Positions 48,787 to 57,944 of a stretch of 64,000 nt of DNA are shown here, piece by piece (position 1 is the first letter of the stretch; the number at the start of each line of letters is the position of its first letter). Under the pieces are notes generated by a model. The model was not told where the DNA came from. It made no database searches and saw only the letters and a list, made by a program, of their open reading frames with translations. The position numbers and the translations under genes are program-made. Source of the stretch: Sutcliffiella halmapala (GTDB lineage: Bacteria > Bacillota > Bacilli > Bacillales > Bacillaceae_I); NCBI RefSeq assembly GCF_002019665.1, contig NZ_KV917375.1, positions 1,038,390-1,102,389 of the forward strand, written 5' to 3'.

Positions 48787-49986
48787 ATGACCAAACAACG
48801 TCGTTTATTTACTTCTGAATCCGTTACTGAGGGACACCCGGATAAAATTTGTGACCAAATTTCTGACTCTATTTTAGATGCAATTTTAGCAAATGATCCA
48901 AATGCTCGTGTAGCTTGTGAAACTTCTGTAACAACTGGATTAGTATTAGTTGCTGGAGAAATTACCACTTCTACGTATGTAGATATCCCAAAAATCGTTC
49001 GTGAAACAATCCAAGGAATTGGCTATACTCGTGCGAAATATGGTTTTGATGCGGAAACGTGTGCGGTTTTAACTTCTATCGATGAGCAATCAGCTGACAT
49101 CGCAATGGGTGTTGACCAAGCATTAGAAGCACGTGAAGGAAAAATGACAGATGCAGAAATCGATGCAATCGGTGCAGGAGACCAAGGTCTAATGTTCGGA
49201 TTCGCTTGCAACGAAACAAAAGAGTTAATGCCATTACCTATTTCATTAGCTCACAAGCTTTCTCGTCGTTTAACAGAAGTGAGAAAAGATGAAATCCTTC
49301 CATACTTACGTCCAGATGGAAAAACACAAGTAACAGTGGAATATGATGAAAACGATCAACCTGTTCGTATTGATACAATCGTTATTTCTACTCAACATCA
49401 CCCAGAAGTTACGTTAGAGCAAATTCAACGTAATGTGAAAGAATATGTTATCAAGCCAGTAGTTCCACAAGAACTTATTGACGAAAACACGAAATATTTC
49501 ATCAACCCAACAGGCCGCTTCGTAATTGGTGGACCTCAAGGGGATGCAGGTTTAACAGGCCGTAAAATCATCGTTGATACGTACGGCGGATATGCTCGTC
49601 ACGGTGGTGGAGCATTCTCAGGTAAGGACGCTACAAAAGTAGACCGTTCTGGAGCTTATGCAGCTCGTTATGTTGCGAAAAACATTGTAGCAAGTGGTTT
49701 AGCAGACAAATGTGAAGTTCAATTAGCATATGCAATTGGAGTTGCACAACCTGTTTCTATCGCAGTTGATACGTTTGAAACTGGTAAAGTTTCTGAAGAA
49801 AAATTAGTAGAATTAGTTCGTAACAACTTCGACCTACGTCCAGCTGGAATTATCAAAATGCTTGACCTACGTCGCCCAATCTACAAGCAAACTGCTGCTT
49901 ATGGTCACTTCGGCCGTAATGATCTTGATCTTCCTTGGGAGCAAACAGATAAAGCAGAAACGTTAAAAGAACAAGCGAACGCGTAA
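48787..49986 (+). CDS. metK: S-adenosylmethionine synthetase MetK
   Basis: 399-residue enzyme making SAM from methionine and ATP. Signatures are [12 protein letters not shown] near residue 16, [10 protein letters not shown] near 119 and [16 protein letters not shown] near 276. AAAGGAGG precedes the ATG. Feedback comes from the SAM riboswitch immediately upstream. Codon use is even and strongly GAA/GTT/CGT-biased, as in highly expressed genes. Confidence 0.97.
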   Translation: MTKQRRLFTSESVTEGHPDKICDQISDSILDAILANDPNARVACETSVTTGLVLVAGEITTSTYVDIPKIVRETIQGIGYTRAKYGFDAETCAVLTSIDEQSADIAMGVDQALEAREGKMTDAEIDAIGAGDQGLMFGFACNETKELMPLPISLAHKLSRRLTEVRKDEILPYLRPDGKTQVTVEYDENDQPVRIDTIVISTQHHPEVTLEQIQRNVKEYVIKPVVPQELIDENTKYFINPTGRFVIGGPQGDAGLTGRKIIVDTYGGYARHGGGAFSGKDATKVDRSGAYAARYVAKNIVASGLADKCEVQLAYAIGVAQPVSIAVDTFETGKVSEEKLVELVRNNFDLRPAGIIKMLDLRRPIYKQTAAYGHFGRNDLDLPWEQTDKAETLKEQANA

Positions 49987-49993
49987 TATTTAA

Positions 49994-50045
49994 GGACTGT
50001 TCAATGTCAGAAGTTTCATCTTCTGATCGTTGGACAGTTTTTTTA
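49994..50045 (+). terminator. Terminator of metK
   Basis: AAGGACTGTTCAATG...CAGAAG pairs, with a few mismatches, with CTTCTG...CGTTGGACAGT, followed by TTTTTTTAG. Confidence 0.75.
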
Positions 50046-50139
50046 GTTTGATGGTAGAGCTTACGTTCATGGAAGGAGATTTTCTTGAAAAGGTAGTAGC
50101 CAGAGGCGGTTGAAATTTACTGAAAATGAGCGTTTCAAT

Positions 50140-50180
50140 TAAAAAGAAGCAGACGGTAAAAAACACGCCTGCTTTCATTT
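50140..50180 (-). terminator. Terminator of the ABC-F gene
   Basis: On the minus strand AAGCAGGCG and CGTCTGCTT pair around a T-rich loop, followed by CTTTTTAATTG. Confidence 0.6.
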
Positions 50181-50202
50181 TTAATCTTCAATTACATGAA
50201 AA

Positions 50203-52086
50203 CTACAGCACATCCTCTAACAATTCATAGAGAGAAGACCTTTCTGTTTCCATTAGCTTCCACTCATCCTGAAGCTGTTGAAGGGCTACTAAATCCTTCT
50301 CATGCTCCATTTGTATCTCAAGATCATAGATTGCTTGTTCGATTTCTTCAAGTTTCGCCTCGATAGTATCAGGTTTAATGGAGTTAGTTTTGTTATTTAT
50401 CTGCTTTACTGGAGAGTGCACCTTCTTGTCTTTGGGCTTCTCGGCTTCATTATTTTTCTCCAGCTCTTTTCGCTTTTCCCTTGCATATTGATAATTTCCG
50501 TTATAAGTAATTAACTTGTTATTTTCAATCCAACATGTCTTATGGAAATATTTATTTAAGAAATAACGATCATGCGAAACAGTTAAAATTGTACCATTGA
50601 AATCCTCTAACGCTTCTTCTAAAACCTCTCTAGAATCAATGTCTAAATGGTTGGTCGGCTCATCTAGGATCAACAAATTGATATCCTGATGCATCAATTG
50701 TGCCAAGCGAAGTCTCATTTTTTCTCCACCACTTAAATTTTCCACCTTTTTAAAAACAGAAGCACCATAAAAAAGAAATTTGGCAAGGACGTGTCTGGCT
50801 TGCTCCTGAGTAATTGTTACATGTTCGCGAAATGCATCAATTAACGTTTGTTTTGGAGAACTAGCCTGAATATGTTGGGATAAATAGCCGATGTTTACAT
50901 TGCTTCCAACTTTCACTTGACCAGAATCTGCTGTTTCCTCACCTAAAATTATTTTTAATAAAGTTGTTTTTCCTGTACCATTTTGCCCGACAATCGCTAC
51001 TCGCTCTTGAAAAAATAGTGCTACATCAATTTCATCGAACAACTCTCTGTTATGAAAGGTTTTCGTTAAGCCTTCGATACTAATTACGTTCTTTCCACTT
51101 CGATCGCTTCCTTCGAATTGTAAGCCCATTGCTTTTCGTTCTAAAATAGGTCGCTTTACTTTTTCCATTCGATCTAATGCTTTTTCCATACTTTTTGCTC
51201 GACGATGTAGTCCGGCATTTGGAGGATTACTTTGGTTTGCCCATTCCTTCAAGCGCTTAATTGTTTCCTTCATCTTTTTGATCTTTTTTTGTTGTTCTTG
51301 AAAGACGGCGAATTCTAGTAATAGTCGCTCTTCCTTTTCTTTGAGAAAACCACTGTAATTCGTGTGGTAGACATGAGTTTCTCCATCTTCAAGATCAATG
51401 ATTTTAGTGGCTACCTCGTCTAAAAAATAGCGATCATGAGATATAACGATAACCGTTCCATCGTATTCTCGTAAAAATTGCTCGAGCCATTCCACAGCAT
51501 AAATATCGAGATGGTTGGTCGGTTCATCTAATAAAAGTAAATCAGGGGTTTGTAATAAAATAAAGCCAAGACAGATTTTTGTTTGTTCTCCACCACTTAA
51601 GCTAGAAAATTTCTGAGCTAAAAGATGGGTAATTTTTAAGCCATTTGCAATTTTTTGAATGGAAGCTTCTAGTTCGTATCCACCCATAAAAGTAAATTGT
51701 TCTTGAAGAATACCGTATTCCTCCATTATTTTTTGTAACACACGATCTTCTTTTACCTCGGTCATTTGTAATTCAAGTGCCCTTAATTTTTCTTGGACTT
51801 TGATAGCTTCAGAAAATGCGGATTGCAATACATCTTCACCCGTTGTTCCTTCTGAATACGTCGGAATTTGTGATAGATATCCAATTTTTGCGCCTTTTTT
51901 AATATGAATGGCGCCTTGGTCTGTTGCTTCTTTTCCGCTTATTAGTTGAAAAATTGTCGTTTTGCCGCTGCCATTCCTTCCAACAAGACCAATTCGGTCG
52001 TTTTCTACAATTTCTAGAGAAAGGTTCTCGAAAATTTTTGTTCCTGCAAAACTTTTACTTACATCATTTATCGTACAAATCATCAT
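50203..52086 (-). CDS. ABC-F ATPase, likely antibiotic-resistance or ribosome-acting type
   Basis: 627-residue ABC-F protein: two ATP-binding halves without membrane spans (Walker A GRNGSGKTT near residue 36 and GQNGTGKTT near 373, each followed by LSGGE and LLLDEPTNHLDI). Between them is the P-site tRNA interaction motif region, with NPPNAGLHRRAKSMEKALDR near 285. A Lys/Glu-rich coiled coil ends the protein. ABC-F proteins act on ribosomes in the cytoplasm. The ATGATG at 52086 has AAGGAG upstream; the open frame continues to 52239 only through the regulatory leader. The leader peptide and terminator ahead of it point to drug induction. Confidence 0.88.
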   Translation of the reverse strand: MMICTINDVSKSFAGTKIFENLSLEIVENDRIGLVGRNGSGKTTIFQLISGKEATDQGAIHIKKGAKIGYLSQIPTYSEGTTGEDVLQSAFSEAIKVQEKLRALELQMTEVKEDRVLQKIMEEYGILQEQFTFMGGYELEASIQKIANGLKITHLLAQKFSSLSGGEQTKICLGFILLQTPDLLLLDEPTNHLDIYAVEWLEQFLREYDGTVIVISHDRYFLDEVATKIIDLEDGETHVYHTNYSGFLKEKEERLLLEFAVFQEQQKKIKKMKETIKRLKEWANQSNPPNAGLHRRAKSMEKALDRMEKVKRPILERKAMGLQFEGSDRSGKNVISIEGLTKTFHNRELFDEIDVALFFQERVAIVGQNGTGKTTLLKIILGEETADSGQVKVGSNVNIGYLSQHIQASSPKQTLIDAFREHVTITQEQARHVLAKFLFYGASVFKKVENLSGGEKMRLRLAQLMHQDINLLILDEPTNHLDIDSREVLEEALEDFNGTILTVSHDRYFLNKYFHKTCWIENNKLITYNGNYQYAREKRKELEKNNEAEKPKDKKVHSPVKQINNKTNSIKPDTIEAKLEEIEQAIYDLEIQMEHEKDLVALQQLQDEWKLMETERSSLYELLEDVL

Positions 52087-52121
52087 TTGAAATATCTCCT
52101 TAACGTTTCTTTTTTTGGACA

Positions 52122-52164
52122 CAAAAAAACCATGAGTAAGAAAAAGCTTCTTATCCCATGGTTT
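52122..52164 (-). terminator. Attenuator-type terminator before the ABC-F gene
   Basis: Read on the minus strand, AAACCATG(G)GATAAG pairs with CTTA(C)TCATGGTTT and is followed by TTTTTGTG. It ends about 36 nt before the ABC-F start and lies behind the leader peptide, so transcripts should stop here unless it is bypassed. Confidence 0.8.
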
Positions 52165-52226
52165 CAAAAATAAATCATTTAAGAACGCAATATAAATATC
52201 GCGAGCAGAGGGTATAGAGTCTCTTA

Positions 52227-52358
52227 CTATCTGTAACATGTATTCAGTTGTTTAAAAAAGGACAGACGAATCCCGTTAACAACTGAATCATGAAAAATCG
52301 CACGGCATATATGTAAATAAGACAAATATTGCGCGCGAATCTTTACAGATAATAACAT
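52227..52358 (-). CDS. 43-residue leader peptide of the ABC-F gene
   Basis: A short open frame starting ATG at 52358, with GGAAGGAGGG 8 nt upstream (the best ribosome site in the region), and ending TAG at 52227. It begins MLLSVKIRAQYLSYLH and ends LNTCYR. Inside it AACAACTGAA and TTCAGTTGTT can pair (52242-52288), so ribosome position would change the RNA fold. Placed between promoter and terminator, it fits a translation-stalling attenuator. Length and location are seen; regulation is inferred. Confidence 0.7.
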   Translation of the reverse strand: MLLSVKIRAQYLSYLHICRAIFHDSVVNGIRLSFFKQLNTCYR

Positions 52359-52393
52359 CTCATTTCCCTCCTTCCGTTCATTAGATTATTACT

Positions 52394-52423
52394 ATTATAA
52401 ACGGTAATATCGAAAGGTTGCAA
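52394..52423 (-). promoter_or_regulatory. Promoter of the ABC-F leader transcript
   Basis: On the minus strand TTGCAA and TATAAT are 18 nt apart. The transcript would start near 52387, giving a leader of about 300 nt before the ABC-F start. Confidence 0.7.
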
Positions 52424-52561
52424 CTTTTCTGTGAAAATATCCGTGTAAAGCGGCTCAAGTATACGATGGAGGCATTTTCGTCAAAACTAAGAGAATAATA
52501 TGTAACTTGGATTAGCTCTAAATCGTCTAACAGGTCAAGGGAATGATAGTGGGGTGGGAAT

Positions 52562-54487
52562 GTGTGTGGATTTGTAGGAAGTCTTTTTGAAATACAAGCT
52601 AAGAATCAGCGATCCATTACTTCGATGTTAAAGGTTATTCACCATCGTGGACCAGATGATACAGGAGTTTATATGGATAATGATATACAGCTTGGTTTTC
52701 AACGGCTAAGTATTATTGATTTAGAAAAGGGACATCAACCGCTATCTTATGAGGACGGTCGTTATTGGATTGTTTTTAATGGTGAAATATATAATTATCT
52801 GGAGTTAAGAGAGAAACTTCTGGTTGAAGGGTTTGTTTTTCAAACAGAGTCTGATACCGAGGTGATAGTTGCATTATATAGCAAGTATAAGGAAAAATGT
52901 GTAAAATTATTGGAAGGAATGTTTAGTTTTGTTATTTGGGATTCTCATGATAAGGAATTGTTTGGAGCGAGGGACCCATTTGGAATAAAGCCTTTTTACT
53001 ATCTGGAGCAGGAAGAGAGTTTTAGCTTTTCCTCTGAATTTAAAAGTTTGTTAGAACTGTTACCTGTTTCTATAAATGATGATGTTCAATACGATCAACT
53101 GCAACACTATCTTTCCTTTCAGTATGTGCCAGAACCTCAAACTATTTGCTCTTCTGTTAAGAAACTACCTCCTGGATATTATTTTTATAAACAATTGGGT
53201 GAAAAGATGAAAGTGAAGGAATATTGGCATCCTACCTTTTTTCCCATCTTCCAATCAGAAAAAGGGTTAAAGGGGCTAGTACAGAGTACGCTTAGAAAAT
53301 CAGTAGAGCAACAAATGAGGAGCGATGTTCCAGTCGGTTGTTTTTTATCAGGTGGGATTGATTCTACAATTATTGCGACACTTGCAAAGGAACAACATTC
53401 GAAGATTAGGACATTTTCTGTTGGCTTTGATGTAAATGGCTATAGTGAAATTGAAATTGCTGAGAAAACCGCGGAAAAGTTAAAGCTTGAAAACGATAGC
53501 TATATCATTACTGCAGAAGAGTTTAGCAAAGAGTTGCCAAAAATTATTTGGCATTTAGATGATCCAGTTGCTGATCCGGCTGCAGTTCCCCTTTACTTTC
53601 TAGCAAGGGAAGCACGGAAGCATGTAAAGGTTGCCCTTTCAGGAGAAGGGGCAGATGAATTATTTGGAGGGTATAATATTTATAGAGAACCACGTTCTTT
53701 GAGAGCTTTTTCCTTGATTCCACCTTTTATTCAAGATGTTATTCGAGCAATCGGAAAAGAGCTTCCGGAGGGGATGAAGGGTAGAGGGTTTCTTTTAAGA
53801 GGGTGTACGCCTATTGAAGAGCGATTTATCGGAAACGCAAAGATATTCTCGGAAGAAGAAAAGAGTTTGTTTTATAAAAAATATCAAAAAGAACTTAGCA
53901 CTATTCAAATAACCGGAAAGATGTATCAAGAGGCTGCAGAGTATGATGAGATAGCGAAAATGCAGTATGTGGATATGTTAACGTGGTTACGCGGAGATAT
54001 TCTGGTAAAAGCTGATCGGATGTCTATGGCGCATTCATTAGAGGTAAGAGTGCCTTTTTTAAGTAAAGAAGTATTTGATATTGCTTCTTCATTGGGACCT
54101 CATTTAAAAATCTCCTCTACCTCTACAAAATATTTATTAAGAAAATCAGTTGAAGACTTGATTCCAGCTCATGTAGTGAATCGAAAAAAATTAGGTTTTC
54201 CCGTACCTATCCGAGTCTGGTTAAAGAATGAACTTTATGAATGGGCGTACATGATCTTCAAAAATAGTACTACTGCAACTGAGTATTTCCATGTGTCTTA
54301 TTTACTGAAGCTCTTAGAGGATCATCGGATAGGGAAGAGAGATAATAGCCGAAAACTTTGGACAGTGATTGTATTTTTAGTGTGGCACAATATGTATGTG
54401 GAGCAATATCAGTGTATAAACTCCGTAAGTAAAAAGGATTGGCTAGAAGAGGATAATGAGAAAATGGAAGAAGAAAAGGAGGCATAG
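52562..54487 (+). CDS. asnB: Asparagine synthetase (glutamine-hydrolysing) AsnB
   Basis: 641 residues. The glutaminase domain begins MCGFVG, so Cys2 becomes the N-terminal nucleophile, with HHRGPDD near residue 29 and VFNGEIYNY near 71. The synthetase domain has the pyrophosphate loop SGGIDST near 263-269 and ALSGEGADELFGGYN near 359. The start codon is GTG directly before the TGT for Cys; the ribosome site (GGGGTGG) is weak. It follows metK and precedes ytoA-ytpA as in B. subtilis. Confidence 0.94.
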   Translation: MCGFVGSLFEIQAKNQRSITSMLKVIHHRGPDDTGVYMDNDIQLGFQRLSIIDLEKGHQPLSYEDGRYWIVFNGEIYNYLELREKLLVEGFVFQTESDTEVIVALYSKYKEKCVKLLEGMFSFVIWDSHDKELFGARDPFGIKPFYYLEQEESFSFSSEFKSLLELLPVSINDDVQYDQLQHYLSFQYVPEPQTICSSVKKLPPGYYFYKQLGEKMKVKEYWHPTFFPIFQSEKGLKGLVQSTLRKSVEQQMRSDVPVGCFLSGGIDSTIIATLAKEQHSKIRTFSVGFDVNGYSEIEIAEKTAEKLKLENDSYIITAEEFSKELPKIIWHLDDPVADPAAVPLYFLAREARKHVKVALSGEGADELFGGYNIYREPRSLRAFSLIPPFIQDVIRAIGKELPEGMKGRGFLLRGCTPIEERFIGNAKIFSEEEKSLFYKKYQKELSTIQITGKMYQEAAEYDEIAKMQYVDMLTWLRGDILVKADRMSMAHSLEVRVPFLSKEVFDIASSLGPHLKISSTSTKYLLRKSVEDLIPAHVVNRKKLGFPVPIRVWLKNELYEWAYMIFKNSTTATEYFHVSYLLKLLEDHRIGKRDNSRKLWTVIVFLVWHNMYVEQYQCINSVSKKDWLEEDNEKMEEEKEA

Positions 54488-54503
54488 TCGCCTCCTTTTC
54501 TTC
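54477..54503 (+). terminator. Terminator of asnB
   Basis: AAAAGGAGGC and GCCTCCTTTT pair over 10 bp across the stop codon, followed by CTTCGTG. Confidence 0.75.
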
Positions 54504-54526
54504 GTGTAGATAATGAGTTTCGTTTT

Positions 54527-55669
54527 TTAAGCTAACTCTTGAAGATCTTGATTAGTTAACGCCTCTTCATAATCTAGTAGCAACCTTTGGAAAATAGCAT
54601 CCCAAGACTGCTGTAGCGCGTATTCTCTCCCAGCGATGCTCATATCCTCTCGAAGCACATGATCATTAAGGATGGTGGAAATGGCTCGTGCAAAGGAAGG
54701 GACGTCTTTTTCTGGGCACAATAGGCCTGTGACACCATCCTGAAGAATCGTCCTAACTCCACCTGCGTTTGCACCAACAACTGGGGTACCAGAAGCTAGT
54801 GATTCTAATACGACATTTCCAAACGTTTCAGTAGAAGAAGGGAACACAAATAAATCAGATGCACCATAGATCTCTGCTAAGCTAGAGCCAGATTGAAATC
54901 CTGCAAACGTCATTTTAGAGGAAGCTGCCTTCATTAACTCTGGCTTTAATGGGCCATCTCCTACAATGAGCCAATGAACATGTTGACGAATATGATCGGG
55001 GAGTGCGGCGTGTATTTTAGGTATTAATGAAACATCCTTTTCTGGAGCAAGTCGTCCTACATAGGAGATAACATATTTTTCTTTAATCTTGTATTTGATT
55101 TTCAGTGCTTCAGCTGAAAAATTCGGATGAAAAGCGGTGCAATCTACCCCTCTTGGCCAAATAGCTGTATTCGTAAAGCCATGTTTTTTTAAATGATTTT
55201 GTGTGTCGATGGAAGGAACAAATATTTTCCGAAGTGGTCGATGGAACCAGTTCATATATGTCCAAAAAAACTTAGTGAGAAATTGAAGGTCATAATATTC
55301 GAGGTATTTATCAAAGTCAGTGTGATAGGATCCCACAATTGGAATGTTTAGTTTTTTTGCAAAATGGATTCCGCATAACCCAATATTGAAAGGAGTAGCG
55401 ACATGAATTAAGTCTGGTTGAAATTTTTGTAGTTCTAGCTTAATGGATATCATGTTTGGAAGTGCAAGACGGCACTCGGGATATAAGAAGAAAGGAAGGC
55501 TTGCAAATCGGTAAACATGACTTGAAAACAACTCTTTTTCTGTACTTTCTGGTGCAAAAACACGGTATTCTATTTTATTTTTCTCCAGATATGAGGTAAA
55601 TCGATTTAAGGTTCTTGCCACTCCATTTACATCTGGTGCAAAAGTATCGGTGAAAATAGCTATCTTCAT
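54527..55669 (-). CDS. GT4-family glycosyltransferase
   Basis: 380-residue GT-B glycosyltransferase. The N-terminal acceptor domain starts MKIAIFTDTFAPDVNGVART; the C-terminal donor domain shows SYVGRLAPEKDV near residue 200 and FPSSTETFGNVVLESLASGTP near 274, with the EX7E glutamates. The ATG at 55669 follows GGAGG. It resembles enzymes that glycosylate diacylglycerol or phosphatidylinositol; the substrate is not known. The neighbouring PAP2 phosphatase, 26 nt upstream on the same strand, suggests a lipid pathway. Confidence 0.85.
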   Translation of the reverse strand: MKIAIFTDTFAPDVNGVARTLNRFTSYLEKNKIEYRVFAPESTEKELFSSHVYRFASLPFFLYPECRLALPNMISIKLELQKFQPDLIHVATPFNIGLCGIHFAKKLNIPIVGSYHTDFDKYLEYYDLQFLTKFFWTYMNWFHRPLRKIFVPSIDTQNHLKKHGFTNTAIWPRGVDCTAFHPNFSAEALKIKYKIKEKYVISYVGRLAPEKDVSLIPKIHAALPDHIRQHVHWLIVGDGPLKPELMKAASSKMTFAGFQSGSSLAEIYGASDLFVFPSSTETFGNVVLESLASGTPVVGANAGGVRTILQDGVTGLLCPEKDVPSFARAISTILNDHVLREDMSIAGREYALQQSWDAIFQRLLLDYEEALTNQDLQELA

Positions 55670-55695
55670 ATGAAACCTCCATCTCAATTTGCATT

Positions 55696-56247
55696 TTAGA
55701 TAAAAGCATATGGATAAATCTTTTCAATTAGGAAAAAGGAGTTTATACCAACAGTGGTTCCAAGTAAGCAACCAACTGCTACATCAGTTGGATAGTGTAG
55801 TCCGAGATATATTCGGGAGAATCCGATACTTAATGCTAGTGGAACTAAGCAAATTGCTAAAAAAGGCATATATATAATAAACGGAATTATAGATGAAAAG
55901 ATTGCCGTCGTATGACCAGACGGGAAGGAATGATCCTTTAATGGATTGGTTGTCACTTTAATTTCCGTTAAGGCGAGGTACGGTCGTTTTCTTGGATAGT
56001 ACTTTTTCATTATTGCAACAGGTATGTGGCTGAGGGTTAAGGAAATCCCGCTTGCAATAGCAACATATTGTAAAGAATTAGAACTGAGGATAATGAGTGC
56101 TAAAAGAGTACCTATGGTAAAGACTGCTCCACCCATATGAGTAATGGATCGGAAAAAGAAGTTTAAATACTTCCTATCAAAATGTCGATTTATTCCACGA
56201 AAAAGATGACATTCAAGCTCGTAAATATTGTGAAATAATTTACCCAT
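55696..56247 (-). CDS. PAP2-family membrane phosphatase
   Basis: 183 residues with about five spans. The three phosphatase motifs are present: KKYYPRKRP near residue 81, PSGH near 109 and SRIYLGLHYPTD near 142. Likely substrates are phosphatidic acid, undecaprenyl diphosphate or similar lipid phosphates. The ATG at 56247 follows GAGGAGGTG. Probably co-transcribed with the glycosyltransferase. Confidence 0.87.
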   Translation of the reverse strand: MGKLFHNIYELECHLFRGINRHFDRKYLNFFFRSITHMGGAVFTIGTLLALIILSSNSLQYVAIASGISLTLSHIPVAIMKKYYPRKRPYLALTEIKVTTNPLKDHSFPSGHTTAIFSSIIPFIIYMPFLAICLVPLALSIGFSRIYLGLHYPTDVAVGCLLGTTVGINSFFLIEKIYPYAFI

Positions 56248-56418
56248 TATCACACCTCCTCGTTAGAGATTCTTCTTTCTATCTATATTCTAAGTAGTAA
56301 ATATTTAGTAAGTAATAAGTCATTGTTAAAAATATATGAAAAATTTCAAAATATATTTTACGAAAATTTAAGAATAAAAAAAACCGCTATAGAATACATA
56401 ACGGTTAATGGGAGGAAT

Positions 56419-56937
56419 TTATTTTTGCAGAGATTTATAAAATTGTCCTTTTTCAACATATTCTCTTCGGATTCGAGCCATATCTTTTTTATCTTCTTCT
56501 GTTAATTCCCGAATTACTTTAGCAGGGCGTCCGAAAGCAAGGGAATTTGGAGGGATTTTTTTGCCAGGAGAAACAAGGCTACCTGCACCAATAAATGCAC
56601 CTTCTCCAATTTCAGCACCATCCAATACGATGGATCCCATCCCAATTAAGGCATTTTTTCGAATTATTGCGCTATGTAGTGTACATTGATGCCCAACTGT
56701 GACATCATCTTCTATAATTAAAGTTCTCTTTGGACTTTGGTGTAAAAGGGATTGATCTTGAATATTCACCCTGTCTCCAATGATCGTAGGAGCTACATCA
56801 CCGCGAATAACAGTATGAAACCAAATGCTACTTTCCTTACCAATTGTTACATCACCGGTGATCACAGAAAAGTCAGCTAAAAATACGGTCGGGTCAATTT
56901 GTGGTTTTTTATCCAGATATGGGTATATTTTATACAT
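56419..56937 (-). CDS. ytoA: Gamma-carbonic anhydrase-like protein YtoA
   Basis: 172-residue left-handed beta-helix protein of the gamma-carbonic anhydrase / PaaY family. Metal-ligand positions are in DQSLLHQSP near residue 66 and VTVGHQCTLHSA near 82-93, giving the usual three histidines. Whether it hydrates carbon dioxide is unproven for this group. The ATG at 56937 follows GGAGG. The second carbonic anhydrase of the window (YtiB) belongs to the unrelated beta class. Confidence 0.87.
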   Translation of the reverse strand: MYKIYPYLDKKPQIDPTVFLADFSVITGDVTIGKESSIWFHTVIRGDVAPTIIGDRVNIQDQSLLHQSPKRTLIIEDDVTVGHQCTLHSAIIRKNALIGMGSIVLDGAEIGEGAFIGAGSLVSPGKKIPPNSLAFGRPAKVIRELTEEDKKDMARIRREYVEKGQFYKSLQK

Positions 56938-57004
56938 GAGATCCTCCAACTTGTTTTTAAGATAGAATTGTTATACTTTAATAAGAAAACTTTCTTAGAA
57001 TCGG

Positions 57005-57093
57005 CGGATTACCTTACCACCTGACGCATAAGTGATTCTGGGAATAGACTAGGGACGTCTTATGCTTGTCGGAGCAGAGCGAGCCGCTTATAC
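57005..57093. repeat. CTTATGCTTGTCGGAGC repeat, copy 2
   Basis: CTTATGCTTGTCGGAGCAGAGCGAGCCGCTTATACTT lies in the 213-nt space between ytoA and ytpA. GCATAAG at 57025 can pair with CTTATGC at 57059. Copy 1 is upstream of menF. Confidence 0.65.
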
Positions 57094-57150
57094 TTTTCTT
57101 ATTCTATAATATCAGAAAGAGAATTATTTTGTTTTAAGGGAGTGTTTTTT

Positions 57151-57942
57151 ATGTGGAAATGGGAGGCGGAAAATCCTAAGGGGACGATCGTTATTGTGCA
57201 TGGTGCACAAGAACATCATGGTAGATATACTTGGCTAGTTGACCAGTGGATGGCTACGGGATTTAATGTATTGATGGGAGATTTACCTGGTCAAGGACTT
57301 TCCACTAGAAGAAGAGGACATATCGACAACTTTGATGAATATATAGAGGAAGTAGAAAAATGGATTAAAGAGGCATACTTACTAAAACCGCCAGTCTTTG
57401 TCATTGGACATAGTATGGGAGGACTCGCAGTAATTAGGACATTGCAAGAAAAGAGTCCGTTGTTGGTAGCGGGTGTAATTTTATCCTCTCCATGTTTAAA
57501 ATTAACACACCAGCCTACAAAAAAGATGGATGTGCTTTCCAAAGGTTTAAACTTTATCCTTCCAAAAGCTAAATTCGATACAGGGCTTACCGTTGACAAG
57601 GCGACTCGAAACGATAAAGTTATTGCAAAATATGATGACGATGAACTATACATTACGAAGGTGTCTGTCAGATGGTATCGTGAGTTAGTCCAATCGATGA
57701 ACCACGCATTTACAAGCATTCATACTTTTCCAGATGTGCCTCTTTTGCTAATGCAAGCTGGGGATGATTTAATTGTAGACAAAGAAGCCTCAGCTATTTG
57801 GTTCAATTCCTTATCGATAAAAGCAAAAAGCTATCGAGAGTGGGAAGGACTCTACCACGAGATTTTTAATGAGCCAGAGAGAGATCAGGTCTTTCGCTAT
57901 GCCAAAGCCTTTTTTAATTTACAGTTAGAAGGAAGTGAATAA
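57151..57942 (+). CDS. ytpA: Alpha/beta hydrolase YtpA (monoacylglycerol lipase / lysophospholipase type)
   Basis: 263 residues. VHGAQEHHGRY near residue 17 is the family's oxyanion region, the nucleophile is in GHSMGGLAVI near 88-97, the Asp in AGDDLIVD near 208 and the His in GLYHEIFNE near 236. B. subtilis YtpA is a phospholipase linked to bacilysocin. The ATG at 57151 has AAGGGAG eight bases upstream. It ends 2 nt before ytpB. Confidence 0.88.
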   Translation: MWKWEAENPKGTIVIVHGAQEHHGRYTWLVDQWMATGFNVLMGDLPGQGLSTRRRGHIDNFDEYIEEVEKWIKEAYLLKPPVFVIGHSMGGLAVIRTLQEKSPLLVAGVILSSPCLKLTHQPTKKMDVLSKGLNFILPKAKFDTGLTVDKATRNDKVIAKYDDDELYITKVSVRWYRELVQSMNHAFTSIHTFPDVPLLLMQAGDDLIVDKEASAIWFNSLSIKAKSYREWEGLYHEIFNEPERDQVFRYAKAFFNLQLEGSE

Positions 57943-57944
57943 GC

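Noticed and set aside
52087..52239. N-terminal extension of the ABC-F protein by 51 residues
   Set aside because: It runs through the attenuator stem-loop and has no ribosome site; the ABC-F fold begins right after the ATG at 52086.
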